DNA of 64,000 nt from Curtobacterium oceanosedimentum (GTDB lineage Bacteria > Actinomycetota > Actinomycetes > Actinomycetales > Microbacteriaceae), in contig NZ_JAIXIG010000006.1 of the NCBI RefSeq assembly GCF_020297365.1, positions 1-64,000 on the forward strand, read 5' to 3'. The notes under the pieces were generated by a model. It ran no database searches and was not told where the DNA came from. It saw only the letters and a list, made by a program, of their open reading frames with translations. The first letter of the stretch is position 1. Each line of letters begins with the position of its first letter. Shown here piece by piece: positions 1 to 8,213 of the stretch. Position numbers and translations under genes: made by a program.

Positions 1-1406
1 GGGCCGGGTCGGCCGAGGCGTCCGGGGCGGCCGGATCCGTCGAGGACGTCGTCGCGTCGTTCCAGGACGTCGAGGCGGCGATGACCGAGGGGCACCCGGC
101 CTTCGTCGCCGCCAACGGACGGATCGGGTTCGGGCTCGACGAGTACCGGGCGTTCGCGCCCGAGTCCGGCGGCCGGTTCCGGTACCGGTGGCTCGCCGCC
201 CGACGCGAGCACACGCACCTGGCGCTCGCCGCGGACCGCACCGAGCAGGCGCACTGGGAGTCGGAGCTGTCGGCGGACGTCGTGGCCGACTTCCGGGCCA
301 CGCTGGAGCGTCGCGGGCTCGACCCCGACGACTACGTGTGGCTGCCCGTGCACCCCTGGCAGTGGCAGCACCGGATCGCCGTGACCTTCGCGCCCGACCT
401 GGGCCGGCAGGACCTGGTCGACCTGGGCGAGGGTCCGGACGAGTACCAGCCGCAGCAGTCGATCCGCACCGCGTTCAACCGCACCGACCCGGCACGCTCG
501 TACGTGAAGACGGCGCTCGCCGTGCAGAACATGGGGTTCCTGCGGGGGATGTCACCCGCGTACATGCGGAACACCCCGGCGGTGAACGACTGGGTCGCCG
601 GGATCGTCGCCGCCGATCCCACGCTCACCGCCGCCGGCTTCTCGGTCCTGCGGGAGCACGCATCGATCGGGTACACCGGCGACGCGTACCACCGCGTGGA
701 CGTGTCCTCGCCGCAGCGGAAGATGCTCGCGGCACTCTGGCGGGAGAGCCCGCTGCCGCGGATGACGGACGGCGAGCGACTGCTGACGATGGCGGCACTG
801 CTGCACCGCGACGCCTCGGGGGCAGCCGTGGTCTCGGCGCTGATCGCGGCCTCCGGGCTGCCCGCCGACGAGTGGGTGCGGCGCTGGCTCGACGCGTACC
901 TGCTGCCCGTCGTGCACTGCCTGACCGTGCACGAGCTGGCCTTCATGCCCCACGGCGAGAACCTGGTGCTCGTCGTGCGGGACGGCGTCGTGGTCCGTGC
1001 CGTGATGAAGGACATCGGGGAGGAGGTCGTGGTGCTCGGGCGCGACGCCGACCACCCGGTCCCTGCGGACATCGAGCGGATCGTGCACCCGGTCTCCGAC
1101 GACGAAGCGGCGCTCGCCGTGTTCACCGACGTGTTCGACGGGGTGCTGCGGTTCGTCGCCGCGATCCTGGACGACGACGGGGTGCTGCCGGAGGCCCGGT
1201 TCTGGCAGGTCGTGGGGGAGTGCATCGACGCCTACGCCGATGCACACCCGGACCGCCGTCGGCCGCTGGACCTGCGGGTGCCGACGTTCGAGCACTCGTG
1301 CCTGAACCGGCTGCAGCTGCGGAACACCCTGTCGATGGTGGACCTGGCGGACCAGTCGGCGTCGCTCATCCGGGCGGGGGCGATGGGGAACCCGATCGGG
1401 CGGTAG
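1..1406 (+). CDS. NIS siderophore synthetase, IucA/IucC family (5' truncated by window edge), DesD-like
   Basis: The reading frame is open from base 3, so this is the C-terminal 467 residues of a protein that begins before the window; full-length relatives are about 590 residues. NIS synthetases use ATP to condense citrate or succinyl-hydroxamate building blocks into siderophores in the cytoplasm. Visible family features are the HPWQWQ motif (near base 351), the SIRTAFN...YVKTAL...NMGFLRGMSP block and the H-GENLVL segment near base 951. The C-terminal half is the FhuF-like ferric-reductase-related domain found in this family. The ending, NRLQLRNTLSMVDLADQ, resembles DesD of desferrioxamine synthesis, which is why I favour a desferrioxamine-type role, but the rest of the cluster lies outside the window. 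Family assignment is firm; the product is inference. Confidence 0.9.
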   Translation, partial: AGSAEASGAAGSVEDVVASFQDVEAAMTEGHPAFVAANGRIGFGLDEYRAFAPESGGRFRYRWLAARREHTHLALAADRTEQAHWESELSADVVADFRATLERRGLDPDDYVWLPVHPWQWQHRIAVTFAPDLGRQDLVDLGEGPDEYQPQQSIRTAFNRTDPARSYVKTALAVQNMGFLRGMSPAYMRNTPAVNDWVAGIVAADPTLTAAGFSVLREHASIGYTGDAYHRVDVSSPQRKMLAALWRESPLPRMTDGERLLTMAALLHRDASGAAVVSALIAASGLPADEWVRRWLDAYLLPVVHCLTVHELAFMPHGENLVLVVRDGVVVRAVMKDIGEEVVVLGRDADHPVPADIERIVHPVSDDEAALAVFTDVFDGVLRFVAAILDDDGVLPEARFWQVVGECIDAYADAHPDRRRPLDLRVPTFEHSCLNRLQLRNTLSMVDLADQSASLIRAGAMGNPIGR

Positions 1407-1429
1407 GGGGGGTCTGTCGGTCGGTGGTG

Positions 1430-1457
1430 CTGGCGGCTGGCGGCTGGCGGCTGGCGG
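1430..1457. repeat. Four tandem copies of the 7-mer CTGGCGG
   Basis: Four perfect consecutive copies of CTGGCGG sit just after the siderophore synthetase stop codon. They are a short simple-sequence tract prone to slippage, with no coding frame supported across them. Confidence 0.8.
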
Positions 1458-1478
1458 TCGCCGGTTCCGTTGCCGTTC

Positions 1479-1538
1479 GCACAACCGAAGTGCGTTCACG
1501 CCGCGCCTTGCCGTGGCGCGGACGCACTTCGGTTGTGC
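1479..1538. terminator. Long inverted repeat, probable bidirectional terminator
   Basis: Arms 1479-1495 (GCACAACCGAAGTGCGT) and 1522-1538 are perfectly complementary over 17 bp. A second 5-bp inner pairing (1501-1505 with 1517-1521) extends the hairpin. It lies between the convergent siderophore synthetase (ends 1406) and the flavin oxidase (ends 1557), the expected place for a shared terminator. There is no T tract, as is common in high-GC actinobacteria. Confidence 0.6.
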
Positions 1539-1556
1539 GGGGTGCGGCTGGGCGTC

Positions 1557-2195
1557 TCAGGGCTGGAGGCGGGTGGCCGTCCAGGCGCCTTCGGCAAGTG
1601 CGTACTGCAGTCGTCGGTGCATCCGGTCGCGGCTGCCGTGCCAGAACTCCACGATGTCCGGCTCGAGACGCCAGGCGACCCAGCCCGCCGGCCGGGGGAC
1701 GTCGTCGCCCGAGTCGTCGAGCAGGTCGTTCGCGTCGTCGATCAGGTCCTGCAGGGTGCGCGGTTCGAGCACGGCCGACTGATCGGCGATGGCCGTCGCG
1801 GCGCGTGACTTCGGGGAGCGGTCCGCGAACAGGGCGTCGGACTCGTCGTCCGACAGCCGCACGACGCGCCCCTCGAACCGGAGCTGCTGCATCGTCTCGC
1901 GCCAGTACGTCTGCAACGCTGCGTGCGGGTTCTCGGCGAGTTGGCGGCCCTTCGGGCTGTCCTCCGACGTGCCGAAGACCAGTCCGTCCGCCTCGATGCG
2001 CTTCACGTCGACGGTGCGCGCCGACACACGACCGTCCGCCCCGGCCGTGGCGAGGGTCATCGACAACGGCTCGGAGACCTCCCGGTCCTTCGCCGCGGAC
2101 AACCACTCGCGGGCGAGGTCGAGCGGAGACGCTGGCGGGTTGTCGAACTCGGGCAGGTGCAGGGAGTCGTCACCGGAGAGCGGGGCAGAGGACAT
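1557..2195 (-). CDS. Pyridoxamine 5'-phosphate oxidase family protein (PdxH-like)
   Basis: A flavin-dependent oxidase of about 212 residues. PdxH enzymes use FMN and oxygen to convert pyridoxamine or pyridoxine 5'-phosphate to PLP. The N-terminal half carries the split-barrel pattern (PLSMTLATAG...SARTVDVKRI...GLVFGTS...S-KGRQLAENP-AAL). The C-terminal end VEFWHGSRDRMHRRL matches the PNPOx dimerisation/substrate region (E-F/Y-W-x-G-x-x-x-R-x-H-x-R). Phenazine-type PhzG oxidases share this end, so PLP synthesis is likely but not proven. I take the ATG at 2195 (MSSAPLSG); a TTG at 2207 would add four residues. TTGGCT lies 6 nt before that ATG, so it may be leaderless. It follows eccC by 33 bp in the same direction and could be transcribed with the T7SS operon, although it has no obvious link to secretion. 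Confidence 0.85.
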   Translation of the reverse strand: MSSAPLSGDDSLHLPEFDNPPASPLDLAREWLSAAKDREVSEPLSMTLATAGADGRVSARTVDVKRIEADGLVFGTSEDSPKGRQLAENPHAALQTYWRETMQQLRFEGRVVRLSDDESDALFADRSPKSRAATAIADQSAVLEPRTLQDLIDDANDLLDDSGDDVPRPAGWVAWRLEPDIVEFWHGSRDRMHRRLQYALAEGAWTATRLQP

Positions 2196-2228
2196 GGACC
2201 CAGCCAACCGTGCGCGGGGCCTCGGCGT

Positions 2229-5200
2229 TCAGGGAGTCGGCACCTGCACCGACACGAGCTCGCCGTCGCCCAGGTGCACGATCGCCGCACCGGGCTGCAC
2301 CCGCTCGACGATGCTGCTGCGCGGCAGACGCATGCCGAGCAGATCGCCCTCGGTGATCGCCTGGGGGCTCAGCAGCGCGCCGGAGCGGTTGCGCTTCATG
2401 TCGACCTGCCACCCGGTGAACCCGACGCCGAACTCGGCGGTCAGGCCGGCGGCGACGATCGCCTGCCCGTTGTCGGCCGCCCGCTTGACGAAGCCCTGCA
2501 ACCAGCTCTTCGCCGGGGCGTCCTTCACGAGCTCCGCGTCGTCGATCACCAGGACGCGGCGGCCGGGCTGCCCGTCGAACAGGGGTGCGAGGTCGTCCTC
2601 GGTCAGGTCGACGCCCTCGTGCGCCGCCAGGACGCCCGGCTCCGTCGCGAGTCCACGCAGCGGGGACTGCCGTGGCGTGACGAGCACGACCTCGCCGCCA
2701 CCGCGGAGGACCGAGCGCGTCACCGACAGCAGGACGGTGCTCCGCCCGGACTTGGCGGGGCCGCCCACCACGAACGAGCCGGCCGCGGCCAGGTCGGGGC
2801 CGATCGCGGTGAGGTCGTCGCCGCCGATCCCGACCAGGCCGAACAGACCGGCGTCGTCGTCCCGCATCTCCCACGCACGGTCGAACGGCACCGGACCGGA
2901 CAACTGGTCGACGCGGAACGGCCTGCGGGTGCGCTCGACCGAACGGTCGCGCTCCGTGGCGAACGTGGCGAGGGCGGTGATCGCGGCGGCCTGCGACTGC
3001 CCGGTCCCCGCGGCGGCGAGCAGCGCGATCTGGGTCTCCGTCGCCGAGTCGGAGGCGAACGCACGACCGTCGGGCACCTGTTCCGGCAGCTTGCGCGGGT
3101 TGAGCGACGCCAGCCCGTAGTCGCCGCGGTCCGACAGGCGGAGGACGAGCTTGTCCTCGACCAGGGTGGCCATGCGGCTGGACAGCAGCTGGCGGTCACC
3201 CGTGACGACGAGATGGATGCCGACGCTGGCGCCCTCGCGCAGGAGCGTCATCACCTGGTCGGTCGGGGCGCCGTGGTCGAGTTCGCCGAGGGAACCCACG
3301 AACCCCTCCCACCGGTCGAGCATGAAGACGATGTGGGCCAGGCGTCCCGACGGCACGACCGCCGCTGCGCGCTGTTCGACGATGCTGGCGAACCCGCCGT
3401 CGGCGAGGACCTGCTGGCGACGCGCGAGCTCCTGGGTGAGCTTGGCGAGCAGCCGCTGCGCTCGTTCGGTCTGCACGCGCTGCACGACGGCACCGGTGTG
3501 CGGGAGCGCCTGGATGGGCAGCAGCGCACCGTTGCCGCAGTCGAGTGCGTACACGTGCACATCGGCTGCCGAGGTGTTCCGGGCGATCGCCGCCGCGATG
3601 GTGCGCAGGACCTGCGACCGGCCGCTGCGAGGTGCACCCACCACGTACAGGTGCCCGTCGGAGTCGAGGTCGAGGCTCCTGACCCGTTGTGCCTGCTCAC
3701 CCGGGAAGTCCTGCAACGCGAAGGGCAGCGGGCCCACGCGCGCGTCCGTCGTCGTGCTGTCGTCGAGTTCCCACGCGCGGTCGTTCAGGTCGGTGAAGAG
3801 CAGCGTCTCGGGCAGGGCGTCGAGCCACGGTCGGTAGGGGGCGGGGCCACCGAGCTCCGCGGCGGCGGCGGCCACGGCACCGACGAGTTCCTGCAGGTCG
3901 GTCCGCTCGTCGGTGTGCTGCACCTGGGACTTCGGCGGCGCGGGCGGTGCGGTGCCGAGAGCCGACCACGACACGGCACCGGCCCAGACCTGCTTGCGCT
4001 GGGACGACTGCCCGGGCCGGCGGCCACCGACGCGACCGGACTGGAACGGCAGCAGGGCACCGGCACCGAGCCGGATGTACCCGCGACCGGGCGTGCTCTT
4101 CTGGATCTGCGCCGCGTCGCCCGCGTCGATCACGTCGGTGCTCTCGCTGGAGTCGGTGACGCGCAGCGCGATCCGCAGGTTCGTGTTCGCGCGGATGTCG
4201 TTCGACACGACACCGGTCGGGCGCTGGGTGGCGAGGATGAGGTGGATGCCGAGTGAACGGCCGCGCTGCGCGATGTTCACGAGCCCGGTGACGAAGTCGG
4301 GCAGCTCGCGCACCAGGCTCGCGAACTCGTCGATGACGATGAGCAGGCGCGGCATCGGCGGCAGCGGTTCGCCGCGGCCGAGGCGGTCGAGGTAGTCCTC
4401 GATGTCCTTCGCCGCGGCGTCGGCCAGCAGGTGCTCGCGACGACGGAGCTCGGCGCCGAGGGACTCGAGCGCGCGCTCGACCAGGTGCGTGTCGAGGTCC
4501 GTGACCATGCCGACCGTGTGTGGCAGCGGTGCGAAGTCGCGGAACGCCGCCCCGCCCTTGTAGTCGATGAGGACGAAGTTCATGCCCTCCGGGGTGTTCG
4601 TCGCCGCGAGGGACGCCACGATCGTCTGCAGCAGTTCGGACTTGCCCGAACCGGTCGTCCCCGCGACGAGACCGTGCGGCCCGTCCTTGCGCAGGTCGAA
4701 CGCGAACGGCCCGTCCAGGCTCTCGCCGACGACCACCTCGGTGGTGCGCGGCCGCACCGCCCACCCGCTGGTGATCGCGCGGGGTGTGGGCGGTTCGAGC
4801 AGCATGACGTCGAGCAGTCGCGACGAGGTGGGCAGACCACCGGCGTCGCTCTCGTCGTCCGCGTCGACCATGGGCGCGACCGCGCGGGCGACCGTCTCGA
4901 ACCAGCCGTCCGGGATGCGGTCCGGCCGGACGTCGGTCACCGTCGCCTGGCGCTGCGCAGCGACGCGGATGCGTTCGGGGCCCACCGTGACGACGACCGA
5001 GCACTCCTCCGGCAGCAGCCGGGCTTCTTCCTCGATGCAGACGGCGCGGACCCCGACCGCCGGGCCCTCCTTCAGGATCCGGATGAGTCCGGGGAGGGCA
5101 CGGAGCCGCCGCGCTCCGTCGAGCACGACGACGACGTCCGGGCCGGGGATGCCCCGGACGTTGGACTCGCGCATCGCCCGCTGTCGCGCGTCGATGAGCT

Positions 5201-6599
5201 GACCGACCTCCGCCACCCGGGCACCGAGCGTCTCGGCGTCGTTGCCGATCGCGATGACGGCGTCCTGCCCGAAGCCGGGCCGCGCCTGCGGGATCCACCG
5301 CAACCACGCCCACTCGTCGGCCGAGCGGGCGTCCGTCAGCACGACGAACTGCGTGTCACGCGGGCTCTGCAGCACCGCGAGCTGCGCGACGAACCACGAC
5401 GTCAGGTGCCGCGTGTGCTCGTCACGACCCGCGACCCCGACGACCCCCTGCACGCCGAGGTCGACGATGACCGGCACGTCCTCCGCCAGCTTGTCGACCG
5501 CTCGCCGGTGCTCGAGCGCCGACGGGTCCTCGAGCACGACGCCGGACGGCACGTCCGCGGTGCCGACGCGCAGCGTCAGGTAGTCCGGATCGGTCCGCCG
5601 GCGTTCCCACAGGCGAGCTCGACGTCGCAGTGCGACGTCGAGCACGGTGGCGGGGTCGGGGGCGCTGGTCCGCAGCTCGCGCTGGTACCGCACCACTGCC
5701 TCCAGGGCGTCGGCCTCGACCGCCTTCTTGGTCTCCTCGTACTCGGCGACGCGCTGCTTGTGGGACTTCTTGCCGTTCCGGCGGTCCCACCAGGCGTTGC
5801 CGAACATGATGATCGGCGACATCAGACCGAACGCGAGGTACGCGACGTTGTGGAAGATCGAGACCATCACAGCGGCCATGCCGAGCGGCGCGAGCGCCGC
5901 GATGATCGGGATGGATCGACGTGACTGCTGTGCCGGTACGGCCGGCAGCTTGAACACGGACGGGTGGTCCTCGGGCAGGAGCCGCGGTGGCCGCGTGTAG
6001 TCGAGCGAGCCGCCACCGGGGGTCAGGCTGATCGCCGCTCGGTCGGCGTCCGGTACCGCGACCGACAGCAGCGTGTCGCCGATCGTGACGATGCTGCCCG
6101 GTTCGACCGGGGTCTCTTCATCGACCTCGGTGCGGTCGACGAGGACCCGAGAACCCTTCGTCGGGGTGATGGTGAACCGACGGTTGAGGTCGAGCCGCAG
6201 GACGGCGGCGTACTCCGGTGCCGACCGGTCGGGGAGCGACACCGTCGCGTCGGGCGCGGACCCGACGTGGGCGATCCCGGCATCGAGCACCACCACGGTG
6301 CCGGCACCCGGCCCGCCGACGATCCGGACGCTCGGCAGGTCGCCCGGCAGTGGCAGGACCGGCGCCGGTCCGCCGAAGGTGAGGCGTGCACCCTCGAGCA
6401 GCACGCCGTCGCCGATGCGTGCGTGCGGGGTGGTCGGTACGGCGTCGACCGCGACGTCGACGATCGACGCGGCACCCTGCCCGAGCCGCTTGGCGACGAC
6501 CTCGACGATCTCGCCGAGGAGGGTGTCCTCGTCGCACTCCACGACGAAGTCGGCAGAGGCGCTCGACGGAAGGTGGCTCGCGGTGAACGTCAGGCGCAC
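2229..6599 (-). CDS. eccC: Type VII secretion FtsK/SpoIIIE ATPase, EssC/EccC type, with N-terminal FHA-like domains
   Basis: A 1456-residue motor ATPase of a WXG100 secretion system, predicted at the cytoplasmic membrane. Residues 1-200 form two beta-rich segments; the second (about 92-190) looks FHA-like, as in firmicute EssC and unlike mycobacterial EccC. A hydrophobic hairpin at about 228-270 gives two membrane segments. Three FtsK-like ATPase modules follow. Module 1 has a full Walker A (GTTGSGKS, K653) and Walker B (LLIVIDEF, near 756). Module 2 has GAPRSGRS (from 988) and module 3 GPAKSGRS (from 1280), both with Arg in place of the P-loop Lys. The ungapped length is close to EssC (about 1480) and matches a fused EccCa-EccCb. 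Start is GTG; no in-frame upstream start is available. The 210 bp between this gene and the preceding one hold no convincing gene. It is the last secretion gene of the operon. Confidence 0.9.
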   Translation of the reverse strand: MRLTFTASHLPSSASADFVVECDEDTLLGEIVEVVAKRLGQGAASIVDVAVDAVPTTPHARIGDGVLLEGARLTFGGPAPVLPLPGDLPSVRIVGGPGAGTVVVLDAGIAHVGSAPDATVSLPDRSAPEYAAVLRLDLNRRFTITPTKGSRVLVDRTEVDEETPVEPGSIVTIGDTLLSVAVPDADRAAISLTPGGGSLDYTRPPRLLPEDHPSVFKLPAVPAQQSRRSIPIIAALAPLGMAAVMVSIFHNVAYLAFGLMSPIIMFGNAWWDRRNGKKSHKQRVAEYEETKKAVEADALEAVVRYQRELRTSAPDPATVLDVALRRRARLWERRRTDPDYLTLRVGTADVPSGVVLEDPSALEHRRAVDKLAEDVPVIVDLGVQGVVGVAGRDEHTRHLTSWFVAQLAVLQSPRDTQFVVLTDARSADEWAWLRWIPQARPGFGQDAVIAIGNDAETLGARVAEVGQLIDARQRAMRESNVRGIPGPDVVVVLDGARRLRALPGLIRILKEGPAVGVRAVCIEEEARLLPEECSVVVTVGPERIRVAAQRQATVTDVRPDRIPDGWFETVARAVAPMVDADDESDAGGLPTSSRLLDVMLLEPPTPRAITSGWAVRPRTTEVVVGESLDGPFAFDLRKDGPHGLVAGTTGSGKSELLQTIVASLAATNTPEGMNFVLIDYKGGAAFRDFAPLPHTVGMVTDLDTHLVERALESLGAELRRREHLLADAAAKDIEDYLDRLGRGEPLPPMPRLLIVIDEFASLVRELPDFVTGLVNIAQRGRSLGIHLILATQRPTGVVSNDIRANTNLRIALRVTDSSESTDVIDAGDAAQIQKSTPGRGYIRLGAGALLPFQSGRVGGRRPGQSSQRKQVWAGAVSWSALGTAPPAPPKSQVQHTDERTDLQELVGAVAAAAAELGGPAPYRPWLDALPETLLFTDLNDRAWELDDSTTTDARVGPLPFALQDFPGEQAQRVRSLDLDSDGHLYVVGAPRSGRSQVLRTIAAAIARNTSAADVHVYALDCGNGALLPIQALPHTGAVVQRVQTERAQRLLAKLTQELARRQQVLADGGFASIVEQRAAAVVPSGRLAHIVFMLDRWEGFVGSLGELDHGAPTDQVMTLLREGASVGIHLVVTGDRQLLSSRMATLVEDKLVLRLSDRGDYGLASLNPRKLPEQVPDGRAFASDSATETQIALLAAAGTGQSQAAAITALATFATERDRSVERTRRPFRVDQLSGPVPFDRAWEMRDDDAGLFGLVGIGGDDLTAIGPDLAAAGSFVVGGPAKSGRSTVLLSVTRSVLRGGGEVVLVTPRQSPLRGLATEPGVLAAHEGVDLTEDDLAPLFDGQPGRRVLVIDDAELVKDAPAKSWLQGFVKRAADNGQAIVAAGLTAEFGVGFTGWQVDMKRNRSGALLSPQAITEGDLLGMRLPRSSIVERVQPGAAIVHLGDGELVSVQVPTP

Positions 6600-6809
6600 G
6601 TGAGGCGCCCCGCACCGGAGATCGTGGTCGTCGTGGTCGCAGCGCGGTGGTCGGACGAGGCCCCCCGCAGCGTCGTGCTGCCGCTCATGGGTCGATTCTC
6701 GCAGGTTCCTGCGATGCGCAGGCCGGGTTGCACCCGGCTTGTGGACGGGTTGTCGAACTGGAGGCGCGGTGTGGGGAGCTGGGTTGGCTCACCCATGACG
6801 CGCCCAGTC

Positions 6810-7370
6810 TCAACACCCACCTCGCGTGGTGATGCGTCGGACGAAGGCCTCCAGGGACGCCTCAGCGCCAGCGAAGGCAGCAGCGTGATCGCCGATCCCC
6901 GTGACGGTGATGGTCGAGGAACCCGAGCGGAACTGCCAGCGACGAGCGGCCACGGCTCCCGCTGCATCCAGGAACGGCCAAGTCTCGGTTCCCGCTTCCC
7001 AACGGGTGCCGGTGCCGGCTCGGAGGCCGTCGGCCGGAGCGCTCCCGGGGCCGACGAGCCGCTCATCGGTCGCGCTGACGGCGACGGTGGTCGTGTTCGT
7101 GATCGACGTGAGCTGCGGGCGGAACACCGCGAACCGGAGGTCGGGTGCGCTCATCCTGCAGAGGACCTCGAGCGACGCCGCGGTCGAGATCACTTCCGCC
7201 GTCCTGAACGGTCGGACGTACCAGGGGAAGAGTCGGGAGGTGGTCGAGTTCGCCCAGCGCTTCGGCTTGCCCCGGACCTCCTCGGGTAGCGGGACGACCA
7301 ACCAGTCCGCTCCGGCGATGTCCTCGAGGCCGCGGAAGTCGACGGGCGTCGGATCGGGGGCGCCGGTCAC
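6810..7370 (-). CDS. Uncharacterised protein of the T7SS operon (186 aa)
   Basis: I do not recognise a family. The 186-residue product has no signal peptide or membrane segment and is a mix of beta-prone stretches (ADWLVVPLP, RFAVFRPQL, STITVTGIG) and a C-terminal helix (GAEASLEAFVRRI), so it is probably a soluble alpha/beta protein. It starts with GTG at 7370; the preceding gene's TGA stop (7367-7369) lies inside that GTGA, a 4-bp overlap that implies translational coupling. Position between a membrane-protein block and the ATPase suggests a chaperone or accessory role in secretion, by context only. Confidence 0.7.
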   Translation of the reverse strand: MTGAPDPTPVDFRGLEDIAGADWLVVPLPEEVRGKPKRWANSTTSRLFPWYVRPFRTAEVISTAASLEVLCRMSAPDLRFAVFRPQLTSITNTTTVAVSATDERLVGPGSAPADGLRAGTGTRWEAGTETWPFLDAAGAVAARRWQFRSGSSTITVTGIGDHAAAFAGAEASLEAFVRRITTRGGC

Positions 7371-7641
7371 GACGACACGCAGAGTGCGAACTCGCGTCCG
7401 TGTTCGTCACGGACCACGACGGCTCGGTCGCCAGGCCTCACGACGATCGAGCGCAGGACGTCCGACCAGTCCAGCGTCCGAGCGGGCGCGATCCGATCGG
7501 TGAGCACGATGGTGCCCGCCGACTGCGCGCCGTACGGGCGGCCGTCCACGACGGCGAGCGGCCCCAGTTGTCGCCGTGCTTCGCATCGTCGCTCGGAACG
7601 GCTGCTTGCGCGACCATCTCCGCCTCAGTGATGACGCTCAA
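7367..7641 (-). pseudogene. Small T7SS-operon gene with an apparent single-base frameshift at a CCCC run
   Basis: Two frames join into one sensible product of about 90 residues. The 5' part starts at TTG 7641, overlapping the previous gene's TGA by 4 bp, and reads MSVITEAEMVAQAAV...KHGDNWG. The 3' part reads PLAVVDGRPYGAQSAG... to CVSS and ends at 7367 with a GTGA overlap to the next gene. The switch falls at the run CCCC (7562-7565; GGGG on the coding strand). One extra G would restore a continuous frame. Alone, the 3' part has only a GTG at 7549 (60 aa) without a ribosome site. Either a homopolymer sequencing error, a real frameshift mutation or programmed slippage would explain this. The overlaps at both ends show that the operon expects one full-length gene here. 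Function unknown. Confidence 0.6.
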
Positions 7642-8213
7642 CCCCAATCGACACGCACGTCGCGGAGGAGCTCGTCGAGCATCGGCCGCGCGAGTGCACT
7701 GTCGTCCTCGTCGGGGACGAAGAACGACACGACCACGGTGAGCTCGTTCAGGCCGTCGACGATCGGGATGATCGCGCGGACGACCTGCATCACTGACCGT
7801 GCCCGGCGGTCGGTGCTGCGTTCCCGCATCTCCACCAGCGTTGCGCGGCCGACGGGCAGGTCGAGTGCCTTGACGCTGGCGTCGCCGATACCGGACGCCC
7901 GCGGTGCACGAGCATCGTCGATGAAGCTGTCCGCGCGGTCGACGCCGGCGACACTGTGCACGACCGCGTAGGCGATCGCACGAACCGTCGGCGCGGTGGT
8001 CGAGAGGACGAAGCAGCTCTCCGCTTTCGCCGCGGACTGGAACGCAGCGATGTCGTGCATGACCGTTCGGAGGACCGTGCGTTCTCGACGCTTCGGCCGC
8101 TGCTTCGCCTGCGCGAGCGCATGCTCCACCGCAGCGTCGGTGACGTCGTCGATGTGACCCTCGTCATCGAGCAGCGTCCAGGCGCGGTTGTAGTTCCACA
8201 GCAGGCGAGTCAT
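7638..8213 (-). CDS. Uncharacterised protein of the T7SS operon (191 aa)
   Basis: The start is ATG 8213, whose ATGA overlaps the upstream stop; a longer open frame upstream of it is a shadow of the membrane-protein gene. The 191-residue product begins MTRLLWNYNRAWTLLDDEG, is rich in Arg/Lys helices up to residue 50 and ends in a beta-strand plus helix (ELTVVVSFFVPDEDDS...MLDELLRDVRVDWG). That ending resembles the end of the 210-aa protein at 10154-10786 (...ALISFQCAGELFTD...FDILMTGFAWE), hinting at a shared fold. No catalytic motif or membrane segment is visible. Role in secretion is inferred from the gapless operon only. Confidence 0.7.
   Translation of the reverse strand: MTRLLWNYNRAWTLLDDEGHIDDVTDAAVEHALAQAKQRPKRRERTVLRTVMHDIAAFQSAAKAESCFVLSTTAPTVRAIAYAVVHSVAGVDRADSFIDDARAPRASGIGDASVKALDLPVGRATLVEMRERSTDRRARSVMQVVRAIIPIVDGLNELTVVVSFFVPDEDDSALARPMLDELLRDVRVDWG

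Noticed and set aside
2057-2356. Plus-strand and minus-strand frames around the end of eccC (e.g. 188-2356)
   Set aside because: Arg/Ala/Pro-rich shadows of the siderophore synthetase and the PNPOx gene with no motif.
6590-6688. A 32-codon ORF ending at the eccC start (MSGSTTLRGASS...)
   Set aside because: No ribosome site, low-complexity Thr run and no conservation that can be judged. It is probably noncoding leader between two T7SS genes.
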